Source of the DNA: Lepus europaeus
Taxonomy: Eukaryota; Chordata; Mammalia; Lagomorpha; Leporidae
Assembly: GCF_033115175.1 (NCBI RefSeq)
Contig: NC_084830.1
Location: 42,291,409-42,355,408 of the forward strand
DNA length: 64,000 nt
Direction: 5' to 3'
A model generated the notes under the pieces. That model saw only the letters and a program-made list of their open reading frames with translations, ran no database searches and had not been told where the DNA came from. This document shows positions 42,068 through 52,800 of this stretch, one piece after another. The stretch's first letter is position 1. Every line of letters starts with the position of its first letter. Made by a program: the position numbers and the translations under genes.

Positions 42068-42380
42068 TTTTCTTGTGGCAGCCATAATAAAGCACTACAA
42101 ACTGAGTGGACGGGACTCCTCCCTTGTCTCTTCCCAGACCCTGGCCCCAGGCATTCTTTGGCTTGTGGCGGAATCCTTGGATCTCTGCCTCCGTCCTCAC
42201 GTTGCTTTCTCCTCGGTGGATTCCTGTGTGTCTGTCTCTGTGTCTTATAAGGACACCTGACGGTCTCATCGGGTTTAGGGCTGCCCTAATCCAGTAGGAT
42301 TGCATTTGGATTATATCTACCAACACTCTATTTTTCAATCAAGTCGTATCCTGAAGTTCCAAGTGGACACACACACATGC
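42068..42380 (-). mobile_element. MLT1-type MaLR solo LTR, minus strand
   Basis: Reverse-strand MaLR LTR: GGCAGCCATAATAAAGCACT, ACAAACTGAGTGGACGG, GCATTCTTTGGCTTGTGGC, TTATAAGGACACCTGACGG, GGGCTGCCCTAATCCAGTAG and TCGTATCCTGAAGTTCC follow the known order. No internal retroviral sequence is attached, and it has no coding content. Confidence 0.75.
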
Positions 42381-43316
42381 TTGGTAGTCACCAGTCAATC
42401 AACTACAGTCAGTCTCAGGGTTTAGGTGTTCTAGAACAGAAAATCACCCCAGGACCGTGGCCATCTCAGAACCACCTATTCCTAGTACTATTTTGCAACT
42501 CTCCAAGGTGTCCTAAAATTCTGTGTATTTCTTCAAATTCCAAATAATCTTAGGGTACTCAACACAGCCCAATACAGGTAAAATCATGATAGATACATTG
42601 CCCAAACTCTTTTTCTGTTCACTTCAAGGAATGAGGAGGACATTGGTGGTTGAAAAAAGATAGAAGGGGGTTATTGGGGGGGGGGGTGCAGACTTAACTC
42701 TTCCCTCCTCGTCCTATGGCTCCTGTCCACCAACCAGGAAAAGTTTCCAACTTGCTCTCAAGTCCCTTTGTTCATGTGGCCCATAGCTGAGGTACTCAAA
42801 GCTGGGCTATAAGAAGAGGGACCAAAAGTCACCATCAGGGGCACTGGATGGTCCGCCGCAGTGCACGCAAGCCCCCGCCACTAGGAGCCACACTGGACCC
42901 TCCTGCACCGCCCACGCCAGAGCATGGAGGAGTTCACAGCATGCAGAACTCAGGAGAAGCAGCACATTCTAAGGGCCAGAGCCTCATGGTCCACACCTCC
43001 ACAAGACCATGGGTCCTAAATAGCAAAAGATCAAAGGATACACCTGAAGTAAACACATGGCCCTGTGCAAATAACACCCCAGGGGCTCACAAGGCAGTCC
43101 ACAATGTCCCTGTTCTAGAATACGATGGGCCACAATGTGGAAATTGCCTCTTTTCCCATCAGTAAACCAGGCCACAGATTCTGTAAGGTTAGGGGACTGA
43201 AGCCGTCATGTCCGCCCGTGTCACTGCAGGGCCTGGTCCCTAAGAGGCACTCAGTGAGTATTCCTAGGCTTTTATTGACCACAGACCAGGCACAGAGTAA
43301 ATTAAGGTAGCCTTTG

Positions 43317-43348
43317 GCAATAATAATAATAATGATAATAATAATAAA
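43317..43348. repeat. AAT/TAA microsatellite
   Basis: About ten trinucleotide units with one GAT interruption, followed by duplicated ATTGATTATAAT. Confidence 0.9.
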
Positions 43349-43519
43349 TTGATTATAATAATTGATTATAATATACTAAATTGAGCAGCATGCACATTTA
43401 TTTATTTAAAAATCCATTAAGAATTTAAAAAATCCAGAAAAGGCACGCTGGTAAAGTGATGGTCCAGGTCTCACAAGACACCCCCACAAAGCAACTTCCT
43501 GGAGACAGGCTGCTTCCTT

Positions 43520-43700
43520 CCTCGTCCCACTCCAACACTTGCAAATCCTGCAACTCAGGGCAACGTTCTTAACTGTCCTGTGCCTCAGTTTCCCTCCCTG
43601 TAAAATGATGATACTATCAACAGCTACTTTGGGTGGGTGTGAAGCTTAAGTGACTTTATCATGTACAGTGCCTCAAACAGTGTCAGCTAGTATTGTTACA
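43520..43700 (-). mobile_element. MIR SINE, minus strand
   Basis: Reversed MIR: TGTGCCTCAGTTTCCCTCCC, TGTAAAATGATGATACTATC, GTGTGAAGCTTAAGTGACTT, GTACAGTGCCTCAAACAG. Confidence 0.88.
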
Positions 43701-43756
43701 CAGTCAGTCTACCTATCTAGGGCTTGTGCATCCTTGGAGTCAATCAACTACAGATT

Positions 43757-44040
43757 AAAAATATTTTTTGAAGATTTGTTTATTTATTTGATAGGCGGAG
43801 TTAGAGAAGGGAGGTAGGGGGGAGGAGACAGATCAGAGCTGGGCCACAGGCAGAGGGAAAAACCCACGGCCCCTTTGGCCTGGGCTGAAAAATCCCCTTG
43901 AAGCGAGTGTAGTTAATAACATGACCTCATGGCACAGGGAACTGCGGCCGACAGAACCCATCAAGCCCCCTGTACTGGAAGCCTAGGCTGGGTGTGGATT
44001 CCTGTCACCCTTCTAACCATTACGTCATAGCGCCTCCCTA
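43757..44040 (-). mobile_element. C-repeat SINE, rearranged, minus strand
   Basis: TTTTTTGAAGATTTGTTTAT and ATTTGATAGGCGGAGTTAG are recognisable at the left and TACGTCATAGCGCC at the right. The centre is replaced or strongly diverged. Confidence 0.6.
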
Positions 44041-45951
44041 ACTTCATGGCCCTAGGTCTCTCAACTCCCCTCCTTTTTTCTCTTCTTTGTATTTAAAAAC
44101 AAGATTTATTTAAGTCAGAGACCTCCAGCGAGAGTGGCCTGGAGAGGGGGGTTCCAAGAGAGGAAGCACCCAAAGCGGTTGGGGGTACTGGGGTTTTTAA
44201 GCACAAATTTTTTGTGGGAAAAAAAAAAAAAAAAGAAGCCTTGACTATCAGCTTGACATTCAGTTACAAGGCAAGGGCAAAACCCATCAAAAGACTGATC
44301 TTATTTGCCAAGGGGTGGGATTGGTAACTTGTTTTTACAGTAAACTGTGAGCTCAGAAGGATGGAATCGCCACTCCCTTGCTATTCTTGTAATGAGTGGA
44401 AGTTCCCAAGGAGGGAGGCAGGCACTTCTGACCTTGCTAAAGGTAATCTGGGGGAAGCAAGGATTTTGCACCCACAATTCCCACTGGTACCAACCTGACT
44501 GCCTATTGACCCATCTGACTGCTCCCCCAGAATAATGAACTTCTGCGAGGGGTATGGGACAGTGACCACTCCAGCTTCTTCAGGCTGAGTACGGGCAGAG
44601 TAGGGAAAGGCAGTCAAGAAGGATCCAGCAGGAGGTGGGCTCTCGAGGGGGCGCAGGGCCAGCTTGCAGAAATGGCTTCCATCCAAGGTGTCGTGTGCGT
44701 GCCATCTAGAACTTCACTGTCTCAGGTCTGGAGAAAACAGATCTAACAAGCAGATTAAATACAGGGTCTAAAACAAAGGACAGAGTCATTATCAGAGAAC
44801 TGAAGGAAGATGCTGTCCAAGCCGTGAGGAAGTTTTCCCATTGAGAGGCAAATAGAAACTGACAAGAGGGGCTTGATAATAATCAGGTGGGCTTTAAGGC
44901 CTGGCCAGGTATGAGACTCAGACCTGTCTATCTCCTCACACCAGGTCCTGGAAGAGGCCTCACAAGGGAGGGAGGGCACCTGTTGACTTCCATTACCTAG
45001 CTGACCTGGGAGGAGAGCTGGCCTGAATAGAAGGCAGGTGGCATCTCGAAAAGGAAATTTACAGTCCTGCCTGCAGTGTTACTGGCCCTACTTGGCTGGC
45101 CACTCAGTAGTTCTGGTTACTTTGGAAGCTGGGCAGAGTGAAGGGCTTTTTCAGGTTAGAGCCAACAGGACCTGCAGCTCTGACCTGGGAGTCCTTCGAC
45201 TCCAGGGAAGTTCTGTTTCCAGTGACCCAGCTCTTGGCTGGCAGAGCTGCCAGGACTCTCCAAAAGTGGACTTCGGTGTCCATCTGAAGCCCTGGTTTCC
45301 ACTTCAAAAACCAATGCCCCTTGGGGCGGACTGGCCTGTTGGGTCTCGTTGATGGCAGATCCCTGTGTAAAGCTACTATTAATTGGCCTGCCACCTAGCC
45401 TTCCATTGATCCCGCTGCCTCGCTTGCTCCTCTTCGTCCTGGCTTCTGGTACAGTAGACCACAGAGGCAGTCTTTAATGTCGGCCAAGGGGGTGCTCAGT
45501 CCCATCCCTAATGTTTGGTGGCCTGAGCCAGCAATCTGCAGTCGCAGGCGTGCTCTGAGAGTGGACAGTGCCCAAGAGGAAAGCTATGTCCTCACTTTAA
45601 GATCAAACATGATGGCCACCTTTTGCAAACTGTCTATACATGTTGAAGTTATTGGTAAAACCTTTTATCTCTCCCTTAGTTTGGTTTGAAGGGGGGGTGG
45701 TTTGCTAGCTTACTGTGCTCCTGCCAGTGTAAATCCAGCTGTGAAATCGTAACTTAAGCTCGGATTTTGGCTATGCTATTTGGCCTTCTGTGTGCCCAGG
45801 CTCTTCTTACAGAAAAATGTTCGCCATCCCTTTTATAAGGGCTAAAGCTCACACTGCGTGTCCTGATGCGTGTCCTTCAGAGTAGGGTCAGTTTCCCCAT
45901 CTCTGAAGAGAATAGAGGAGCAATGAGGGAACAGGCCAGGCTTCCCAGATC

Positions 45952-46294
45952 GCTTCCTCTTTTTTTTTTTTTTTGACAGGCAGAGTTAGACAGTGAGAGA
46001 GAGAGACAGAGAGAAAGGTCTCCCTTTTTCCATTGGTTCACCCCCCAAGTGGCCACTAGGGCCAGCGCACCATGCTGATCCGAAGCCAGGAGCCAGGTGC
46101 TTCCTCCTGGTCTCCCATGTGGGTGCAGGGCCCAAGCACTTGGGCCATCCTCCACTGCCTTCCTGGGCCACAGCAGAGAGCTGGACTGGAACCGGGACAG
46201 AACCGGCACCCCAACCGGGACGAGAACCTGGGGGTGCTGGCGCTGCAGGTGGAGAATTAGCCTAGTGAGCCGTGGTGCCGGCCTACTTCCTCTT
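45952..46294 (-). mobile_element. young-class C-SINE with short target-site duplication, minus strand
   Basis: Element ~45960-46283 flanked by CTTCCTCTT on both sides. GACAGGCAGAGTTAGACAG start, end GAGCCGTGGTGCCGGCC. Confidence 0.92.
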
Positions 46295-46930
46295 GGTAAC
46301 TCAATATCAAATGAAAACTTAGCAAACAATTTTAACTGTTAAATAGCAACTTATGAAAATATTTACCAAAAGGTCCAATGCCTTCTATAAATTTCAGGAC
46401 AAGAGGACATGGATTTGGAAACATCTCTTAAACAAGTGTAATTTGTCCGGCCAGCAAACTCAAGCACAAACACATCAATGACTTAAACATTTTTAGTTTC
46501 TTTCTACCAACAAATTTAAAACATCTGATACATAGATTGATTCAGCTCATGTGAACCAAAAAGGTATTTTGGGTTAATTAACAGTTTACATTTATGAGCA
46601 ATCTTTTATCTATAAGCCAATTAAAACAGAGCTCTTAATAATTTTCCCATGTAGACATACAAATCTGTACACAAGTATAACATACAAGATAGAACAATAA
46701 AGCAGTTTCAGTAATAGCTTCTTAAAATATTTAACTCTTTTTTAAAAAAATTACCATCAGTCGATAAGAACTACTTCCTCTTCTTAGCAGCCTGAATTAA
46801 CCATACTTTTTCTCAGTTGGAACCTATAGACCATTGTTGGCTTTATCTGCTAAAAGAACTGTCCCAAAGCACTGAATACAATAGGGGTCAGGGCTAAAAG
46901 CCCTTTGTAACCCAAAATAAAAGAGGACAC

Positions 46931-47225
46931 TTTTACAGAGGGGCAGAGGCAGAGAGAGAGGTCTTCCATCTGCTGGTTCACCCCCCAGATGGCAATGGAT
47001 GCAAGTGGCTGGAGCTGAGCCAATTCAAAGCCAGGAGCCAGGAGCTTCTTCTGGGTCTCCCCATGTGGGTGCAGGGGCCCAAGGACTTGGGCCATCTTCC
47101 ACTGCTTTCCCAGGCCATAGCAAAGAACTGGATTGGAAATGGAGCAGCCGGGACTCGAACAGGCACCTATATGGGATGCTGGCACTGTAGGCAGTAGTTT
47201 TACCCATTATGCCAGTGCCAGGCCC
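46931..47225 (-). mobile_element. C-repeat SINE, minus strand, tail lost
   Basis: Starts in the AGAGGGGCAGAGGCAGAGAG tract without the T-rich tail, then a near-consensus body ending ATGCCAGTGCCAGGCCC. Flanks AAGAGGACACTTTT and AAAGGGCACATTT suggest a decayed duplication. Confidence 0.88.
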
Positions 47226-47351
47226 AAAAGGGCACATTTAAACACAGAACCAACAACTTTTTAACTTCCATGAATAGTAAATCTGATTTTTTGTGATCAG
47301 AGAATACAAAACTATGGATGACAAAAGACTTTAAATAGCCATGTTAAAATT

Positions 47352-47731
47352 ATAAACTCATCTGGCCGGCACCACGGCTCAATAGGCTAATCCTCCTCCT
47401 GAGGCGCCAGCACCCCGGATTCTAGTCCCAGTCGGGGCACTGGATTCTGTCCTGGTTGCCCCTCTTCCAGTCCAGCTCTCTGCTGTGGCCAGGGAGTGCA
47501 CTGGCGGATGGCCCAAGTGCTTGGGCCCTGCACCCGCATGGGAGACCAGGAGAAGCACCTGGCTCCTGGCTTCGGATCAGCGCCATGCGCCAGTCCCAGC
47601 ACGCCGGCCGCGGCGGCCATTGGAAGGTGAACCAACGGCAAAAGGAAGACCTTTCTCTCTGTCTCTCTCTCTCACTGTCCACTCTGCCTGTCAAAAAATA
47701 AAATAAAATTTTAAAAAATGATAAACTCATC
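47352..47731 (+). mobile_element. young-class C-SINE with target-site duplication, plus strand
   Basis: Element 47363-47720, perfect 11-bp duplication ATAAACTCATC (47352-47362 and 47721-47731). Head GGCCGGCACCACGGCTCAAT, A-rich tail with AAATAAAAT interruptions. Confidence 0.95.
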
Positions 47732-48261
47732 AACCAACAAGAAGAGGCACTTGCTTACTCCACACAGTATTTTTGAAAGCACCTGTAAGATTTTACAGAA
47801 CATTTGTCCCTTTTAGGCCTCTGGGCCTTTCTCATTAAGATAACTGTCTTGTCTGATAACAACACAACAAGATCATTGGACTTTTGTAACTTCTGGACAT
47901 TTGTATCAGTAGCATTTTACATTATCCTAACAGAATTTAGCCTCAATTCACATCTTTACAGTACCTTTAATATAATCCAAATAGCTTATTAGTTGGTGTT
48001 GCTACAAAAGAGATATATCCTTTGATATTTCCAGGGGCCCAATAATTGCCTTTCCTATAAAACCAGAACTGTGAAAGGTTCCTTGCTCACAGGTGACAGT
48101 GAGAATTCAGTGGCATATCGCAAGCCAGAGAGCCTGGTCCCGGGAGCACGCAGGAAACACGGGTGTTCAGCAAGTCCTGCTCCTCTTTCCTCTTTCATCT
48201 TCTGTCTCAGATGCCTGTTACCCCAGGGTTGGAGGGCATTTTATACTTCAAAAACAATTAC

Positions 48262-48555
48262 TCATTTTTCTGTATTTGAAAGGCAGGGGGTGGGGGTGGA
48301 TGGAGAGTGATCAGTCCACTGGTTCACTGCCCACATGCCCACAACAGCCAAGGCCGAGCCAGTCTGGAACTCCCTCTGGGTCTCCCGCCTGGGGGGCAGG
48401 AACCCCTGAGCCATCCCTCCCAGGGCACATGCACATTAGCAGGAAGCTGCAATCAGAAGCAGAGTCGGGACTCAGACAGGCACTACAATACGGGAAGCAG
48501 GCAGCCCAATGGCAGCTTAACCATCGCCCCCTGGCATCGCCCCATGGCAGGGCCA
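48262..48555 (-). mobile_element. C-repeat SINE, diverged, minus strand
   Basis: TTTCTGTATTTGAAAGGCAG start, GGTTCACTGCCCACATGCCC, TTAGCAGGAAGCTGCAATCA. The head is replaced by CATGGCAGGGCC. Old copy. Confidence 0.72.
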
Positions 48556-48594
48556 CGTCCGTGATGCAATAAACCACTCAGGGGTACAGAAGCA

Positions 48595-48690
48595 CTTGCT
48601 GTGACCTTGGAAAAGTGACTCTACCCCCTGGGCCTGTCTTGCCATCGGTAGGACATTGATCCAATGTCTACCTGGAAGACTCAGGTGCCA
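48595..48690 (-). mobile_element. MIR remnant, minus strand
   Basis: GCTGTGACCTTGGAAAAGTG, ACTCTACCCCCTGGGCCTGT, TTGCCATCGGTAGGACA resemble the reversed MIR core. Confidence 0.6.
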
Positions 48691-49107
48691 ATTAAAGGAG
48701 AGGAGAAAGAAACAAACAGATGATAGGTGACACTACCCCCCACCCCAGCTCCCAGCCGCCACGGCAAGGTGGGACAAAATCGGTGTGGAATTAGCTGAAG
48801 CAAGTATTTAGAGGATTATTTTCCACAGCAACTAGAAATGAGAGCCTGTGCAGAAAGAAGCTGAGGTGGGTAGGCCAGAGAACAAAGTGTGTGTGCAAAC
48901 CCAGCTGACCTAATTGAGACCAGAGCTTGCATCTCCGGGTTCAGGTCACAGCTACTTCCAGTTTTTTGAGGTTTCTGATCTGTTAAGGGAAAAAAAGCTT
49001 AAATAAGCGGAAGTGGGGTTACCTATTGGGGCAGACTTTAAGTGTTACAGTCAACAAAGTTCAACACAAACAGTTGAACCTAATACAAGTGTGTTAATCT
49101 TAAGATA

Positions 49108-49152
49108 CCTTATTTATTTATTTATTTATTCACTCACTCATTTATTTATTTC
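49108..49152. repeat. TTTA tetranucleotide repeat
   Basis: TTTA units with a CACTCACTCA interruption. Confidence 0.85.
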
Positions 49153-49789
49153 TAAATCCGAATTCATGGTGCACTGATGTTGGCAGGTAATGGGTGCCCC
49201 GGCTGGCTGCGCCCCCAGGGAACAACAAGTCGCCCCCTGGCCCGGCGCTGCGGTGGGGGCGGGGCACGGCTGGCCACGCCCCGGTAAGGCCGGTGCACAG
49301 GACAGGTGCGCGGCCGGAGCTGACTTTCGTGGGTTTAAGGAACTCTGAAAATCTGATAAAAACCTTGGACTTTCTCCCCCGAAGAATTCGCCATCCGTCC
49401 CCACATACCCCACCGCCACCCTCAAGGACCTCAGGAGTGCAAGGACCCAGAGGGAGACCCTGGCGCTCTCGGGGTCGGGGAGGCGGGGTGTCTTTGTCCT
49501 GTTGTGCCCCCAGGCTCCGCCGAGCACTTGGGCGCCTGCTCCGCGCAGGGTGGCTGCGGGCGCTGGACGCGCGGGGAGGTGGGCGGCCACCCTGGATGCG
49601 CTCCGCCCGCACCTGTCCCGGGACCACGCGCCGAGCTGCTGCGGGGGGCGGGGACGAAGGGGCGGTGCGGCCAGGTGCCCGCCTTACCTGCGGACGCCCA
49701 GGACCAAGGCGAGCGGGCGCGCGTCTGTGAGCAGCCTCAGAGCCGCGGGCCGCGCCGCAGCAGCAGGTCCTGCTCCCCGCCCGCCAGCC

Positions 49790-49855
49790 ATGAAGATGCA
49801 CTTCTGCATCCCAGTGTCCCAGCAGCGGCCCGACGCGCTGGGGGGCCGCTACGTG
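49790..49855 (+). CDS. SNX31: SNX31 exon 1 (coding part)
   Basis: Residues 1-22, ending RYV at donor gtgcgg. The same 15-bp donor segment is repeated immediately downstream (49871), giving a possible in-frame alternative end. The 5' end of the exon is undetermined. Confidence 0.93.
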
Positions 49856-52800
49856 GTGCGGCCGGGCGGGGTGCGGCCGGGCGGGGAGGGGGCCGGGGGA
49901 GGAGGGGGCGCGCTCGCCTGCTCGCTCGGCTCACTGGGGGTCGTGTTTGCAGCTGTACTCCGTGTACCTGGACGGGTTCCTCTTCTGCAGGGTGCGCTAC
50001 AGCCAGCTGCATCGTTGGAACGAGCAGGTGAGCGGTTGGAGCGGGAGACCGGCTGGGGGAGGTGGGGGAACTTCTCCAGGCCCGGGTCTCCTTACCTGCG
50101 AAAGGGGGTAGTGAGTTGCTGGGCAAGCGGCTCCAGGAACGCACAGCTGTGAGGTGAGGTGAGGGCGTGGCGTGCAGGTGCTTCTCCCATTCCCTTTGCA
50201 GCCCACCTGGTAGGGAGCTAGCTCTGCGGTGGGTGGGCTCCGTGGCAGCGCGGGCTCTGGCTCGGGACCACGTGCCTCTCCAAAATGGACAGAAGCTTCT
50301 AGAGCAAGGCATGAAGTCGAGTCTTAGGACTCCGGTCCCTGGGCTAGTCTGCGTTTCCTAAGCTTATCCCTTTTGCAAGGGTGTGTCTTCCTTTTGTCGT
50401 TTTCAAAGGGCCATACAAGGACTTCGAGTCCTGGCCGACTAGGAACCCGGGAAGCACATGGCTGAGTGAGGAACCATTTCCCACGCTGGCTTCTCAGCCT
50501 GCTGTCCCTGAGAGGAGCCTGATGTACTGCTCTGGGTAGTGGGCTCAGTGTTCTTGTAAGGAGGTGTTATCCTTGGGCCGGCGCCGTGGCTTAACAGGCT
50601 AATCTTCCGCCTTGCAGCACCGGCACACGGGGTTCTACTCCCGGTCGGGGCACCGGATTCTGTCCCGGTTGCTCCTCTTCCAGTCCAGCTCTCTGCTATG
50701 GCCCGGGAAGGCAGTGGAGGATGGCCCAAGTCTTTGGGCCCTGCCTGGCTTCGGATCAGCGCAATGCGCCGGCCGCAGCGGCCATTGGAGGGTGAACCAA
50801 CGGCAAAAAGGAAGACCTTTCTCTCTCTCTCTCTCTCACTATCCACTCTGCCTGTCAAAAAAAAAAAAAAAAAAAAAAAGGAGGTGTTATCCATTTTCAA
50901 GAGGAGTTCAGGAGTACATGCGAGTTTGCAAATCAACATCACCCCACTCTTTCTCCCGAGTAGACTCCTTCCTCCCTCCCTATGGTGATGATCACCCATC
51001 TCCCTCACAGAGCTGTTCTGCGAAAGAAGTAGGAAAATAGACAAAGTCCAGGCCAATGTTTGCACCTGGTTGCTTTGAGCCATGGCCCTTTATCTAGTGA
51101 TCTGATGTTTACCAGGGGACCTGGAGAGCCGGCATGAATGCGTGGACATTAGGCACCAAGACTGCTGAAAGGACCTGTGTGGTAATTCCGCTTCCTCCAG
51201 GTTGTCCCCACTTTGTGGCAGAGGTGGCGAGGCGGGGTGACATTTCCAACTGACTCCTCTGGTTCTCGTCGCTGGAAAGGCCAGAAATGCATGCGAGAGA
51301 TTGTTCTGGAATTAAAACAGCAGCATCTGAACACAGGCTTCACAAGCCCTGCCCCCTCGTAACCCTCCTGCAGGGAGCATCCTGGTGCTACACCATCGTG
51401 GACAACCTGCTTGTCCACGGGGCTGTGTGAACAAGTGAAGAGAACCTGTCTTAAGGCTGCTATGATTAGAACCACTTTGGAAACATCTGCGAAGATGCTT
51501 TTTAAAGATCACTTACTCAGTTAACCAAGAAATAATTGCAGGCAAAGAAGACAGATTTTTGCTTCTGTGTAATAGAATTAGCATAAAGCCAGGGTGTTTG
51601 AGCTTTTGCCTTGGGTGATGCACCCATGGGGTTGCCTTTGACAGTCGCCCACATGGCAGGGAACTTTCCTTGAGCCTCAAAGAAACAATTGTTGCTGCGC
51701 TGTTCTGTGCTAGGTTTCGCTGGCTACAGGGTCAGGCGAGTAATTTCAGTGAGATGAGGGTCAGTTGAGAGGCGACAGGAGGTGACAGGAGCTGTTATGT
51801 CTCCACTAACAATGTTGCTTCAGACAGTGTGAGCCCAGTGAATACGGCTCTTCTGATGTTTTTAAGAGAAGAGCGGGACATCAGTTTGTTTTTAACGAAA
51901 TTTATTTGGGGGAATGGTTTTAGTTGACATCAGGGATGGAGAACATCTGGCTCATGGGCCACAGAAAGCCCACAAAATCATTTGGTCTTGCCCTGCCAAG
52001 GCAGGTGGGGCGGGACTAGAAATTTGATAAATCTACAGGTTAATTTGTTTATTTATTTTGAAAGATTTATTTATTTATTTATTTTATTTGGAAGGCAGAG
52101 AGAGAGAGAGAGGTCTTCCATCCCCTGGTTCACTCCCCAAATAGCTGCGATGGCTGGAGCTGGGCCGATCCAAAGCCAGGAGCAAGGAGCTTCTTCTGGG
52201 TCTCCCACGAGGGTGCAGGGGTGCAAGGACTTGGGCCATCCCCCAGTGCCTTCCCAGGCCACAGCAGAGAGCTGAGTCAGAAGTGGAGCAGCCGGTACTT
52301 GAACGGGCGCCCACATGGGCTACAGGCACTGCAGGTGGCAGCTCCACCTGCTATGCCACGGCGCTCACCCACAGTAGGCTAATTTTTAAGTGGATGATTT
52401 TGTATGGTCCGCAAATGATGTTATAAATACCCAAATGGTCCCCGGCAGAACAATGGTTCCTCACTCCTGGTTTACAGAGAAGATAACCGAGAAAGTTCCC
52501 AAATATTTCGCAATCAGTCTCCTCCATTAACCTTTTCTAACAGTGTGGCAGATTCATTACAGTTAAGGAGGCGCTAGCGATATGTTATTAACTGTGGTCC
52601 ATAACTTATTGAGTTATGTGAACTTAGCGTTCACACAACATCCCGTCTCTGCCTCAGGATCCTAACCAGGAATCACATCACATTTGGTCCTTGTGTCTCC
52701 CAGGCTCCTCTGGATTTTCTCAGACTTCCCTTGCTTTGAATGACCTTGACAGTTTCAAGGTCAGATATTTTGTCCAATGTCCATTTACTGGGCTTTGTTG

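Larger units (their letters stand above)
41656..43756. other. intergenic with MIR, MLT1 LTR and microsatellite
   Basis: Fossil-rich stretch: MIR at 41715-41925, MLT1-type LTR at 42068-42380, AAT repeat at 43317-43348, MIR at 43520-43700. Remaining sequence is unique, with a G8 run near 42678. Confidence 0.55.
44041..48261. other. unplaced ~4.2 kb block interrupted by three SINEs
   Basis: Compositionally distinct from its flanks: mid-GC to about 45.8 kb, then strongly AT-rich with short motifs on either side of the SINEs at 45960, 46931 and 47363. The left end carries TTTATTTAAG (complement of a possible polyA signal) and an A16 run at 44220. No protease, RT or envelope signature is readable on either strand. 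It may be a lineage-specific non-autonomous retroelement or simply old unique sequence. Confidence 0.35.
48556..49189. other. SNX31 upstream flank
   Basis: Weak reversed MIR (48595-48690), unique sequence, then a TTTA/TTCA tetramer run (49108-49152) directly upstream of the CpG island. No TATA box is placed. Confidence 0.5.
49190..50250 (+). promoter_or_regulatory. SNX31: SNX31 CpG-island promoter
   Basis: About 1 kb with high G+C and dense CpG spanning the presumed start, exons 1-2 and intron 1 of SNX31. GC boxes GGGGCGGGG at 49256-49264 and 49645-49653 fit Sp-factor sites. The transcription start is not defined by sequence alone. A broad, TATA-less promoter is inferred. Confidence 0.8.

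Noticed and set aside
42068..42380. Endogenous retrovirus provirus at the MLT1 LTR
   Set aside because: Only a solo degraded LTR is present, with no partner LTR or internal region.
49142..49801. 219-residue minus-strand open frame over the SNX31 promoter
   Set aside because: Stop-poor GC-rich CpG-island sequence opposite a known exon, with low-complexity Ala/Arg/Pro composition and no homology recognised.
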